64,000 nt of DNA. Origin: JBCDCY01 sp039180875. GTDB lineage: Bacteria > Pseudomonadota > Alphaproteobacteria > Rhodobacterales > Rhodobacteraceae. This document shows positions 1-8,172 of this stretch, piece after piece. The notes under the pieces were generated by a model, which had not been told where the DNA came from, searched no databases, and worked only from the letters and a program-made list of their open reading frames with translations. The translations under genes and the position numbers were made by a program. The first letter of the stretch is position 1; each line of letters starts with the position of its first letter. The stretch covers positions 62,001-126,000 of the forward strand of contig JBCDCY010000005.1 in the NCBI GenBank assembly GCA_039180875.1, in the 5' to 3' direction.

Positions 1-851
1 CCGCCGGCGAGGGATCCGCGGGCCATGGCGACCATCAGCAGCGCCAGCTTGCGCGTCAGCGTCGTATGGGCCCGGCGGGAGATGCTGTCATGGCCCGCCC
101 GGCGGATATCGCTGCCGATATCGGCGTAGATCAGCCGCGCGGCATAGATCCCGCCCTTGCAGCTCGCCGGCAGTGCGCCGATGCCGATCTCGGCGCGGCG
201 ATAGAGGCGATCGGCCTCCGCCAGAAGGCGCGCGACCAGATCGGCCAGCGCAGGGGAGTGGCGCGGGGCGGCCAGGAACGCCTCCGGCTCGATGCCGGCC
301 CCGCGCAGCCATTCGAGCGGCAGGTAGAGCCGCCCGGCCCGCGCATCCTCGCCGACGTCGCGGGCGATGTTGGTGAGCTGCATGGCGACGCCGAGATCGC
401 AGGCGCGGGCGAGCGCCGCACCGTCGCGCACACCCATGATGACGGTCATCATTGCACCCACCGCGGCAGCCACCCGGGCCGAATAGGCGCGGAGGTCCGA
501 GAGAGTCTCGTAGCGCCGGCCCATGGCATCCCAGGCCAGCCCCTCGATCAAGGCCTCGGGCAGGGCGCGGGGCATGTCGGTCGCCCGCACCATGGCGGCA
601 AAGGCGCGGTCGGCGGCGTTATCCTCGGGCCGGCCGGCATAGGCGGCATCGAGCCTCGCCTGCAGGCGCAGCACCGCACTCGCCTTGGCATCGCTCAGAT
701 CCACCGCATCGTCGGCCAGGCGGCAGAAGGCGTAGAGCGCGAGCGCCGGATCCCGGTAGCGTCCGGGGAGCAGGCGGGAGGCGGCGTGAAAACTCTTCGA
801 TCCCGTCTTGATCGCCTGCCGGCAGACCAGGATGTCGGCGTCAGGCGGCAT
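1..851 (-). CDS. crtB: Phytoene synthase, C-terminus cut off by the window edge
   Basis: Condenses two geranylgeranyl diphosphates to phytoene, the first committed carotenoid step. About 283 codons are visible with no stop before position 1, so the gene is partial. Reading from ATG at 851, the protein shows the first Asp-rich motif (RLADDAVD, about residues 44-51) and the second (NIARDVGEDARAGRLYLP, about residue 160), both typical of squalene/phytoene synthases. The start overlaps the end of crtI by 11 bp, so the two are co-transcribed and probably translationally coupled in the crtI-crtB order of Rhodobacter-type clusters. Recognition is firm; only the missing end is unknown. Confidence 0.95.
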   Translation of the reverse strand, partial: MPPDADILVCRQAIKTGSKSFHAASRLLPGRYRDPALALYAFCRLADDAVDLSDAKASAVLRLQARLDAAYAGRPEDNAADRAFAAMVRATDMPRALPEALIEGLAWDAMGRRYETLSDLRAYSARVAAAVGAMMTVIMGVRDGAALARACDLGVAMQLTNIARDVGEDARAGRLYLPLEWLRGAGIEPEAFLAAPRHSPALADLVARLLAEADRLYRRAEIGIGALPASCKGGIYAARLIYADIGSDIRRAGHDSISRRAHTTLTRKLALLMVAMARGSLAG

Positions 852-2400
852 GGACGGCCTCCGGGATCAGATCGGCCATCGCCTCGGCCGAGGAGATGAC
901 GCCGGGCAGCCCGGCCCCGGGATGGGTGCCGGCGCCCACCAGGTAGAGGCCCGGCACATCCTCCGACACGTTGTGCGGCCGGAACCAGGCCGATTGCAGG
1001 ATCCGCGGCTCGATGGAGAAGCCGGCGCCAAGCGGAGAAAGATAGCGGTCGCGGAAGTCGAGGGGCGTCATCACGTGGCTCTCGACCACGCGGCTCGAGA
1101 GACCGGGGAGCAGCGTTGCCTCCAGCCGCGCCTCGACCCGCTGGCGGTAACGCTCGGCCTCCTCCCGCCAATCCACGCCGTTCTCGAAGCCCAGATGGGG
1201 CACGGGGGAGAGGGCGTAGAACGCATCGTCGCCGTCGGGCGCCGCCGTCGGGTCGGTGACGGCCGGGCGATGCAGGTAGAGCGACATGTCCTCGGCCAGA
1301 TGGCCGTGGATGAAGATGTCGCGCACCAGCTCCTGATAGCGCGGCCCGTTCAGGATCGTGTGGTGGCCGACCTCGGGCCACATCGCACGGGTGCCCCGCG
1401 TGCCGAAATACCAAACGAAGAGGCTCATCGACCAGCGGGTGCGCTTCAGGCGCGGCGCGCTCCAGCGTGGTTTCGCCAGCCCCGGCAAGAGCTTGGTGTA
1501 GGTGTGGCCCGGATCGGCGTTGGAGACGACGATGTCGGCCGCCAAGGCGGTGCCGTCGGCGAGCTTCACGCCGGCGGCCCGACCGTCGTTGAGCAGGATG
1601 CGCTCGACCTCGACGCCGAAGCGCAGCCGCCCGCCAGCCCGGCGGATCAGCCGCGCCATCGCCTTGGCCAGACCGGCCGCACCGCCCACGGCGCAATGCA
1701 CGCCGTAGCGCTGTTCGAGATAGGCGACCAGGATGTAGATCGAGGTGACGTGGAACGGGTCGCCGCCGATGAAGAGCGGATGGAAGCTCATCGCCATGCG
1801 CAGCCGCGGATCGCGCATCCGCCGGGCCGCGTGGGCGTGGACGGAGCGGTCGGCGCGAAGCAGCCCGAAGGTCGGCAGCGTCTTGGCGAAATCCCAGAAA
1901 TCGTGGAGCGAGCGGCGTCCGAGGCCGAGAAACCCGAACTCGTAGCGCCGCTTGCTGTCGGCCATGAAGCGGCGATAGCCCGCCAGATCGCCGGGAGAGA
2001 GGCGCGCCACCTCCGCCTCCATCGCGCTCTCGTCCGGACGCGCGGTGAAAGTCTCTCCGTCCGGGAAATGGATGGTGTAGAACGGATCGAGGGCGCGCAG
2101 CGTCACGTCGTCCGCCATCTTCGCGCCGTGGAGCTGCCAGAGCTCCTCAAAGAGATGCGGCGCGGTGACGATCGTCGGGCCGAGGTCGAAGCGGAAGCCA
2201 CCCTTGTCCACCGCCGTGCCGCGCCCGCCGGGCATGTCGAGGCGATCCACGACCTCCACGTCATAGCCCTTGGCGAGGAGGCGAATCGCGGCGGCCAGGC
2301 CGCCGAAGCCCGCGCCGACGATGACGGCACGCGGCCGGCCGGCCTGTTCCGGAGGCTCCGGATCGGCCGGGCGGAGGGGATCTTTGCCGAGAACTGTCAT
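841..2400 (-). CDS. crtI: Phytoene desaturase (neurosporene-forming CrtI type)
   Basis: FAD-dependent desaturase that converts phytoene stepwise to neurosporene or lycopene at the membrane. The 519-residue protein has the dinucleotide-binding motif GAGFGG at residues 29-34, a GGRG signature near residue 58, FHPLFIGGDPF in the middle and the C-terminal VGAGTHPGAGLPG found in bacterial CrtI. Length is normal for the family, with a slightly longer N-terminus (about 20 residues before the Rossmann strand). It is followed by crtB with an 11-bp overlap and is divergent from crtA, so the 130-bp gap upstream must hold promoters for both directions. Confidence 0.97.
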   Translation of the reverse strand: MTVLGKDPLRPADPEPPEQAGRPRAVIVGAGFGGLAAAIRLLAKGYDVEVVDRLDMPGGRGTAVDKGGFRFDLGPTIVTAPHLFEELWQLHGAKMADDVTLRALDPFYTIHFPDGETFTARPDESAMEAEVARLSPGDLAGYRRFMADSKRRYEFGFLGLGRRSLHDFWDFAKTLPTFGLLRADRSVHAHAARRMRDPRLRMAMSFHPLFIGGDPFHVTSIYILVAYLEQRYGVHCAVGGAAGLAKAMARLIRRAGGRLRFGVEVERILLNDGRAAGVKLADGTALAADIVVSNADPGHTYTKLLPGLAKPRWSAPRLKRTRWSMSLFVWYFGTRGTRAMWPEVGHHTILNGPRYQELVRDIFIHGHLAEDMSLYLHRPAVTDPTAAPDGDDAFYALSPVPHLGFENGVDWREEAERYRQRVEARLEATLLPGLSSRVVESHVMTPLDFRDRYLSPLGAGFSIEPRILQSAWFRPHNVSEDVPGLYLVGAGTHPGAGLPGVISSAEAMADLIPEAVHAA

Positions 2401-2530
2401 CTCAAGTTGACGCTATCAGTGGTGCATCAACCTGACAACATACTTGAAAAACCGCACCGACTGGTCACACTGCTCAGCGACGTGGGCACATTTTGGGGAC
2501 GGGTCCGTCAGCGGACCGCGACGCAGCCAT
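2401..2530. promoter_or_regulatory. crtI / crtA divergent control region with a possible CrtJ/PpsR-like half-match
   Basis: This is the only space for the promoters of crtIB (leftward) and crtA-bchIDO (rightward). In Rhodobacter the equivalent region is bound by the redox/light repressor CrtJ/PpsR at TGT-N12-ACA. No exact copy is present; the nearest are TGG-N12-ACA at 2420-2437 and TGC-N12-ACA at 2423-2440, each with one mismatch. A TTGA...TCAA inverted pair (2407-2430) surrounds part of this. On the minus strand TTGTCA-N17-TAGCGT resembles a sigma70 promoter but would leave almost no leader before crtI. Regulatory role is inferred from position more than from sequence. Confidence 0.35.
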
Positions 2531-3289
2531 ATGCAGATCGTCTCGCTCAGCTTCTTCCGCTTTGCCACGGCAGGCCGGCGCGCCTGGGCCTTTGCCCAGA
2601 TGGGGCTCTCGCGCGGGGCTTTTCGCGCCGTCGACGGCGCGGGCTTCGTCAAGATGTTCGGCTCGGGCACAGGCGCTGGGTTCACGCCGCTCCCAAATCT
2701 CTCGGTCTATGCCGTGCTCAGCACCTGGGAGACGATGGAGGAGGCCACCGCCGCGACCGCGCGGGCCCAGCCTTTCGCCCGCTATCGGGACCGGGCGGCG
2801 GAGGCCTGGACGGTCTATCTCACGCCGATCTCCAGCCGCGGGCGCTGGGACGGGCAGGCGCCCTTCACAGTCGACGACCCCCAGCCCACCGCCGCGCCGC
2901 TCGCCGTGCTCACCCGGGCGACGATCCGCCCGTCCAAGGCGCTGAGCTTCTGGAAGCACGAGCCGGCGATCAGCCGCACCATCGCCGAGAATGCCGACGT
3001 GTTCTTCAAGGCCGGCGTGGGGGAAGTGCCCTGGCTTCAGCAGGTCACCTTCTCGATCTGGCCGAACATGCGTGCGATGAGCGCCTTCGCCTACCGCTCC
3101 CTGCCGCACTACCGGGCGATCCGGGCGGTGCGCCAGGGCGATTGGTTTCGCGAGGAGCTGTTCGCCCGTTTCGCCGTGATCGACTGCGCCGGCACCTGGG
3201 ATGGGGTCGATCCGCTGGCCGCCTGCCGGAACCAGATCGCCGAGCGGGCCGAAGACTATGTGAACCACGACCGCCTCGCCGCGCAGTAA
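2531..3289 (+). CDS. crtA: Spheroidene monooxygenase
   Basis: Oxygenates spheroidene to spheroidenone at C-2, the last oxygen-dependent step of the spheroidene pathway and the cause of colour change in aerobically grown Rhodobacter-type cells. The start ATG at 2531 gives 252 residues beginning MQIVSLSFFRFA; an upstream in-frame ATG at 2444 would add 29 residues unlike the family. Conserved stretches include the GSGTGAGFTPLPNL region and the Trp/Phe-rich WKHEPAI and GEVPWLQQVTFSIW segments. bchI follows 24 bp downstream, so crtA probably heads a crtA-bchIDO transcript. Presence of crtA implies the spheroidene rather than the spirilloxanthin-only branch. Confidence 0.93.
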   Translation: MQIVSLSFFRFATAGRRAWAFAQMGLSRGAFRAVDGAGFVKMFGSGTGAGFTPLPNLSVYAVLSTWETMEEATAATARAQPFARYRDRAAEAWTVYLTPISSRGRWDGQAPFTVDDPQPTAAPLAVLTRATIRPSKALSFWKHEPAISRTIAENADVFFKAGVGEVPWLQQVTFSIWPNMRAMSAFAYRSLPHYRAIRAVRQGDWFREELFARFAVIDCAGTWDGVDPLAACRNQIAERAEDYVNHDRLAAQ

Positions 3290-3313
3290 GGCGGCGGGCA
3301 GGAGAGAACGCCC

Positions 3314-4327
3314 ATGACCACCGCATTTCCGTTCACCGCGATCGTCGGCCAGGACGAGGTCAAGCAGGCGCTCACCATAGCCGCGGTCGATCCCCGGATC
3401 GGCGGTGTTCTGATCTTCGGCGATCGCGGCACCGGCAAATCGACCGCTGTCCGGGCGCTCGCAGCACTTCTGCCGCCGATCCTTGCTGTACGCGGCTGCC
3501 CCTACAACCGCCCGCCTGAGGTGCCCGCATCCACCTGTCCCCACTGCGCCGGCGTCGAAGGCCGGGCGGAGAAGCGGCCGACCCCGGTGATCGACCTGCC
3601 GCTTGGGGCGACCGAGGATCGGGTCGTGGGCGCCCTGGATCTGGAGCGCGCACTCACACGGGGGGAGAAGGCGTTCGAACCCGGACTGCTCGCCCGGGCC
3701 CATCGCGGCTTTCTCTACATCGACGAGGTGAACCTGCTCGAGGATCATCTGGTCGACCTGCTGCTCGACGTCGCCGCCTCCGGCGAGAACGTGGTGGAGC
3801 GGGAGGGGCTGTCGATCCGCCACCCCGCCGCCTTCGTCCTCGTCGGTTCCGGCAATCCGGAGGAGGGGGAGTTGCGGCCCCAGCTCCTCGACCGTTTCGG
3901 CCTGTCGGTGGAGGTGAAGTCGCCGACCCAGGTTGCGGACCGGGTCGAGGTGGTGCGCCGGCGCGATGCGTTCGAAAGCGATCCCGACGCCTTCGCCCGC
4001 CGATGGGCGCGGAAGGAGGGGGCGCTGCGGCGCGCGATCCTCAAGGCGCGGGACGGCCTTTCCTCCGTCGCCACGCCCGACGCCATGCTCGCCACCTGCG
4101 CGGAGCTTTGCCTCGCGCTCGGCGCTGATGGCCTGCGTGGCGAGCTCACGTTGATGCGGGCCGCCCGGGCCGCGGCAGCGCTTGAGGGTGCCGAGGAGGT
4201 GACCCAGGCCCATATCCGCCGGGTGGCGCCGGCCGCGCTCAGCCATCGCCTCCGGCGCGATCCGCTGGATGAGGCGGGCTCCGCCAGCCGGGTCGCCCGG
4301 GCGATGGAGGATCTTTTGGTCGGGTGA
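3314..4327 (+). CDS. bchI: Magnesium chelatase ATPase subunit I
   Basis: AAA+ motor subunit of Mg-protoporphyrin IX chelatase, which with BchD and BchH inserts Mg2+ into protoporphyrin IX for bacteriochlorophyll. The 337-residue protein has Walker A GDRGTGKST at residues 36-44, Walker B FLYIDEVNLLEDH near residue 133, the sensor stretch VGSGNPEEGELRPQLLDRFG and an arginine-rich lid domain, all as in BchI/ChlI. A GGAGAG Shine-Dalgarno precedes the ATG. Its stop overlaps the GTG start of bchD in GTGA, which fits coupled production of the two partner rings. Confidence 0.97.
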   Translation: MTTAFPFTAIVGQDEVKQALTIAAVDPRIGGVLIFGDRGTGKSTAVRALAALLPPILAVRGCPYNRPPEVPASTCPHCAGVEGRAEKRPTPVIDLPLGATEDRVVGALDLERALTRGEKAFEPGLLARAHRGFLYIDEVNLLEDHLVDLLLDVAASGENVVEREGLSIRHPAAFVLVGSGNPEEGELRPQLLDRFGLSVEVKSPTQVADRVEVVRRRDAFESDPDAFARRWARKEGALRRAILKARDGLSSVATPDAMLATCAELCLALGADGLRGELTLMRAARAAAALEGAEEVTQAHIRRVAPAALSHRLRRDPLDEAGSASRVARAMEDLLVG

Positions 4328-6054
4328 GGGACGGCATCGGACGCGACTGGTCGGATGGGGGTGGGCGCCCGGGCACCGCCCGGTGGGAGGATGCGGCCCG
4401 CGCCGCAGCGTTGCTCGCCATCGATCCGGTGGGCCTCGGCGGGGCGCTGCTGACAGCGCGGCCGGGGCACGCGCGATCGGCCTGGTTGGCGCTGATGGAG
4501 GAGCTGGAGCCCGATCGGCCGCGCCACCGCCTGCCCGGGGCAGTTCCGGCGGATCGATTGAGCGGCGGCCTCGACCTCGCCGCCACCCTTGCCGCCCGCC
4601 GCCCGGTGGAGGATCTCGGCATCCTCGCCAAGGCCGCCGGCGGGACGCTGATCGTGCCCATGGCGGAGCGGCTGGAGCCCGGCGCGGCCGCCCGGATCGC
4701 AGCGGCGCACGACCGCAGCGATCTCTGCCTCATCGCCCTAGACGAGTCCGAAGAGGGCCGCGATGCGCCCACGGCGCTGGCCGATCGGGTGGCCTTCCAC
4801 CTGGACCTCGGCGGTCTGGCCCGCGCCGATTGCGGGCGCATCCCGACGGCAAAGGCGGTAACTGCCGCCCGGGCGCGGCGCGCCGCCGTCGAGACACCCG
4901 ACGCCGTGCTCGAGGCGCTGGTCGCCACCGCCGCTGCCCTCGGCATCGACAGCCTCCGCGCCGCGCGGCACGCGCTCCGCGCGGCCGAGGCCCATGCCGC
5001 GCTGGCCGGGCGCACGGTGGTGGAGGATGCCGACGCCGAAGTGGCGGTCCACCTGGTCCTCGCCCCCCGCGCCATCCGCCTGCCGGTGCCGGAGGAGGAG
5101 AGCGCGGCACCAGAGCCCCCGCCCGACAGCCCCGACGATCCGGCCGACGACAGCGACCGCGACGCGCAAAGCCCCCGCCAGCTTGAGGACCGCTTGCTCG
5201 AGGCGGCGGAGGCCCACCTGCCGGCCGACCTGCTGGCGCGCCTCCTCACCGGCGGCGCCCGGCGCACGGCCCAGGCCGGAGGGGCGGGCGCCAACGTCAA
5301 GACATCGGAGCGTGGCCGACCCCAGGGCAGCCGCCGCGGATCGCCGCGCGGGGGCGCCCGGCTCGACCTGATCGAGACGCTCCGCGCCGCCGCGCCCTGG
5401 CAGCCGATCCGCCGGGCGCCGGGGGATGCGAAGGTCGCCGTCCGGCCCGACGATTTTCGCATCCGCCGCTTCCGCCGGCGGAGCGAAAGCGTGCTGATCT
5501 TCGTCGTCGACGCCTCGGGCTCCGCCGCGATGGCGCGCTTGGCGGAGGCCAAGGGCGCGGTCGAACTGCTGCTCGCCGACGCCTATGTCCGGCGCGAGTC
5601 GGTCGCGCTCATCGCCTTTCGCGGCACCGGGGCGGAGCTGCTGCTGCCGCCGACGCGCGCGCTCGTGCAGGCCAAGCGGCGGCTCGCGGCATTGCCGGGC
5701 GGGGGCGGCACGCCGCTCGCCAGCGGGATGGAGGCGGGGCTGGCCCTCGCCACCCAGATGGCGGGGCGGGGGGTGACGCCCCATCTCGTGCTGCTCACCG
5801 ACGGCCGCGCCAACATCGGACGGGACGGCAGCCCGGGGCGAGAGGCCGCGGCGGAGGATGCCCGCACCGCCGCCCGGGCGCTCCGCACTGCCGGCCACGG
5901 CACCATCCTGATCGACACCGGCAACCGCGCCTCGGCCGAGGCGGAGGCCCTGGCGCGGGAGATGGGGGCGGGGTATCTGGCGCTCCCCCGCGCCGATGCC
6001 GCCCAGCTCTCCCAACAGATCCGGGCAGCGGTTAGCGCGCCTACAGGACCATGA
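4324..6054 (+). CDS. bchD: Magnesium chelatase subunit D
   Basis: Second ATPase-like subunit of Mg-chelatase; it assembles with BchI rings and docks them on BchH. The 576-residue protein begins with a degenerate AAA+ region, followed by a Pro/Asp/Glu-rich linker (about residues 254-285) and a C-terminal von Willebrand A domain whose MIDAS motif DASGS begins near residue 396. The BchI-binding RSE-type segment (RRRSESVLIF) lies just before the MIDAS motif. The start is GTG at 4324 inside the bchI stop, and the end overlaps the bchO start (ATGA). Length and domain order are normal. Confidence 0.96.
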   Translation: MRDGIGRDWSDGGGRPGTARWEDAARAAALLAIDPVGLGGALLTARPGHARSAWLALMEELEPDRPRHRLPGAVPADRLSGGLDLAATLAARRPVEDLGILAKAAGGTLIVPMAERLEPGAAARIAAAHDRSDLCLIALDESEEGRDAPTALADRVAFHLDLGGLARADCGRIPTAKAVTAARARRAAVETPDAVLEALVATAAALGIDSLRAARHALRAAEAHAALAGRTVVEDADAEVAVHLVLAPRAIRLPVPEEESAAPEPPPDSPDDPADDSDRDAQSPRQLEDRLLEAAEAHLPADLLARLLTGGARRTAQAGGAGANVKTSERGRPQGSRRGSPRGGARLDLIETLRAAAPWQPIRRAPGDAKVAVRPDDFRIRRFRRRSESVLIFVVDASGSAAMARLAEAKGAVELLLADAYVRRESVALIAFRGTGAELLLPPTRALVQAKRRLAALPGGGGTPLASGMEAGLALATQMAGRGVTPHLVLLTDGRANIGRDGSPGREAAAEDARTAARALRTAGHGTILIDTGNRASAEAEALAREMGAGYLALPRADAAQLSQQIRAAVSAPTGP

Positions 6055-6938
6055 TCCTCGCCCCAGAGGCGCTGTCGTGGGAGCGGGACGGCGCCGACTG
6101 GCCGAACCGATCCATGAGCCGGTTCCGGGAAGTCGCGGGCCGCCGCTGGCATCTGCAGCGCGGCGGCCCGGCGGGGACGGCCAAGCGGATCCTGCTGCTG
6201 CACGGTGTGGCGGCCGCGACCCACAGCTGGCGCGACGTGCTGCCGGATCTGGTGGCGCGACACCAGGTGCTCGCCCTCGACCTGCCGGGCCATGGTTTGA
6301 CCAGCCGCGGCAGCATCTATCGCTATGCCCTGCCGGCGGTGGCCGACGATATCTCCGCCGTGCTGACGGCCGAGACGTTCGAGCCCGACCTTGTCGTCGG
6401 CCACTCCGCCGGCGCGGCGATTGCGCTCGAAATGGTGCGCCGCGGCCTGGTGCGGCGGGTGCCGGTCCTCGCCTTCAACGGCGCGCTTCGTCCGTTCCAG
6501 GGCCTTGCCGGCACGCTCTTCCCGGCGATGGCGAAGATATTGTCGCTCAACCCGGTGGTGGCGCCGTTCTTTGCCCGCACGGCCTCGGATCTCGGCACTG
6601 TGCGTCAGCTTCTCGGCGGGACCGGCAGCCGACTGGATGCGCGGGGTGTCGAGCTTTACGCCCTCCTCCTCTCCCACCCCGCCCATGTCCGGGCCGCACT
6701 CGATCTGATGTCGCGCTGGGACCTTGCGCCATTGGCCGAGGCCTTGCCGCACCTCGACGTGCCCATCACCCTCGTCACCGCTCTCGACGATCGCGCCGTA
6801 CCGCCGGCGGAGGCGCATCGGGTCGCCGCGCTCGCGCCCGACGCCACGGTCGTCGAGGTCCCCGGCCACGGCCACCTGATGCATGAGGAGGATCCGCCCC
6901 GCGCCATCGCGCTGATCGAGGCGGCCCTCGGGGCTTGA
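6051..6938 (+). CDS. bchO: Alpha/beta hydrolase of the magnesium-chelatase cluster
   Basis: Alpha/beta-hydrolase-fold protein found directly after bchD in purple-bacterial photosynthesis clusters; it is considered a chelatase-associated accessory protein with no settled reaction. The 295-residue product has the oxyanion-hole HGVAAATHSW, the nucleophile elbow GHSAGAA (Ser near residue 120) and a C-terminal GHGHLMHEE with the catalytic His. It starts with ATG overlapping the bchD stop by 4 bp and ends the bch transcript; the next gene is a housekeeping GTPase 61 bp downstream, so this marks the edge of the photosynthesis cluster on this side. Confidence 0.92.
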   Translation: MILAPEALSWERDGADWPNRSMSRFREVAGRRWHLQRGGPAGTAKRILLLHGVAAATHSWRDVLPDLVARHQVLALDLPGHGLTSRGSIYRYALPAVADDISAVLTAETFEPDLVVGHSAGAAIALEMVRRGLVRRVPVLAFNGALRPFQGLAGTLFPAMAKILSLNPVVAPFFARTASDLGTVRQLLGGTGSRLDARGVELYALLLSHPAHVRAALDLMSRWDLAPLAEALPHLDVPITLVTALDDRAVPPAEAHRVAALAPDATVVEVPGHGHLMHEEDPPRAIALIEAALGA

Positions 6939-6999
6939 AACCCGCCCGGCGCCCCCCTAGGCACAGGCCCCGAATTGCGCGGCGTGGAGGGTCACCCCC

Positions 7000-8097
7000 T
7001 TGGGCTTCAAGTGCGGCATCGTCGGTCTGCCGAATGTCGGCAAGTCGACCCTTTTCAACGCCCTGACGCGGACGGCGGCGGCCCAGGCCGCCAACTTCCC
7101 TTTCTGCACCATCGAGCCGAATGTGGGGGAGGTCGCGGTCCCCGATCCGCGCCTCGCCGAGATCGCTGCCATCGCCAAGTCGAAGGAGGTGATCCCGGCC
7201 CGCCTCACCTTCGTCGACATCGCCGGCCTGGTGAAGGGCGCGTCCAAGGGCGAGGGCCTCGGCAACCAGTTCCTCGCCAATATCCGCGAAGTCGATGCCA
7301 TCGCCCATGTCCTCCGCTGCTTCGAGGACGACGATGTCACCCATGTGGAGGGGCGGGTCGATCCCATCGCAGACGCCGAGACCATTGAGACCGAGCTGAT
7401 GCTGGCCGATCTCGAGTCGATCGAGCGCCGCCTCACCAACCTCGCCCGCAAGATCAAGGGCGGCGAAAAGGATGCGGTCCTGCAGGACCGGCTGCTGCGG
7501 CAGGCGAAGGCGGTGCTGGAGGCCGGCAAACCCGCCCGCACCGTCGAGGTGGCGGCGGAGGAGGTGCGGGCCTGGGCCGGCCTGCAGCTGCTCACCACCA
7601 AGCCCGTGCTCTACGTTTGCAATGTCGGCGAGGCCGAGGCGGCGGACGGCAACGCCCAGTCCGCCCGGGTGGCCGAAATGGCGGCGCGCCAGGGCGCGGG
7701 TAGCGTCGTGATCTCCGCCGCGATCGAGGAGGAGATCGCCCAGCTCGACGACGACGAGCGGGGTGAGTTCCTGGCCGAGATGGGCCTGGCCGAAGCCGGT
7801 CTCGACCGCCTGATCCGGGCGGGCTACGACCTGCTCGGCCTCCTCACCTATTTCACTGCCGGCCCGAAGGAGACCCGGGCCTGGACCATCCCGGAGGGCA
7901 CCCAAGCACCGCGGGCCGCCGGTGTCATCCACGGCGATTTCGAGCGCGGCTTCATCCGGGCCGAGACCGTCGGCTACGCCGACTACGTCGCCCTCGGCGG
8001 TGAGCAGGGCGCGCGGGAGGCGGGTAAGCTCCGCGCTGAGGGCAAGGCTTATGTCGTCGCCGACGGCGATGTCCTGCATTTTCTCTTTAACGCCTGA
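7000..8097 (+). CDS. ychF: Redox-regulated ATPase YchF (Obg-family)
   Basis: Universally conserved P-loop ATPase of the Obg/YchF group that binds ribosomes and is linked to translation control and oxidative stress responses. The protein opens MGFKCGIVGLPNVGKST, with the P-loop at residues 9-17, followed by the G3 region DIAGLVKGASKGEGLGNQFL and a C-terminal TGS-like domain (YFTAGPKETRAWT). The start codon is TTG at 7000, chosen because GTGGAGG ends 9 nt upstream and translation matches the family start exactly. 365 residues is the normal length. Confidence 0.96.
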   Translation: MGFKCGIVGLPNVGKSTLFNALTRTAAAQAANFPFCTIEPNVGEVAVPDPRLAEIAAIAKSKEVIPARLTFVDIAGLVKGASKGEGLGNQFLANIREVDAIAHVLRCFEDDDVTHVEGRVDPIADAETIETELMLADLESIERRLTNLARKIKGGEKDAVLQDRLLRQAKAVLEAGKPARTVEVAAEEVRAWAGLQLLTTKPVLYVCNVGEAEAADGNAQSARVAEMAARQGAGSVVISAAIEEEIAQLDDDERGEFLAEMGLAEAGLDRLIRAGYDLLGLLTYFTAGPKETRAWTIPEGTQAPRAAGVIHGDFERGFIRAETVGYADYVALGGEQGAREAGKLRAEGKAYVVADGDVLHFLFNA

Positions 8098-8172
8098 GAC
8101 CGCCAGCCCTCTGGTCAGGTCCGGTTAACGCCTGACGTTCATTGTCCGTTCCCGTAGCGACGCGGGACGGCA

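Noticed and set aside
808..3519. Long plus-strand frame of 903 codons across crtI and crtA
   Set aside because: Low-complexity reading opposite clearly recognisable CrtI; an effect of high-GC codon bias.
2474..4246. Long minus-strand frame opposite crtA and bchI
   Set aside because: No motif or family-like content, and bchI on the plus strand is unambiguous.
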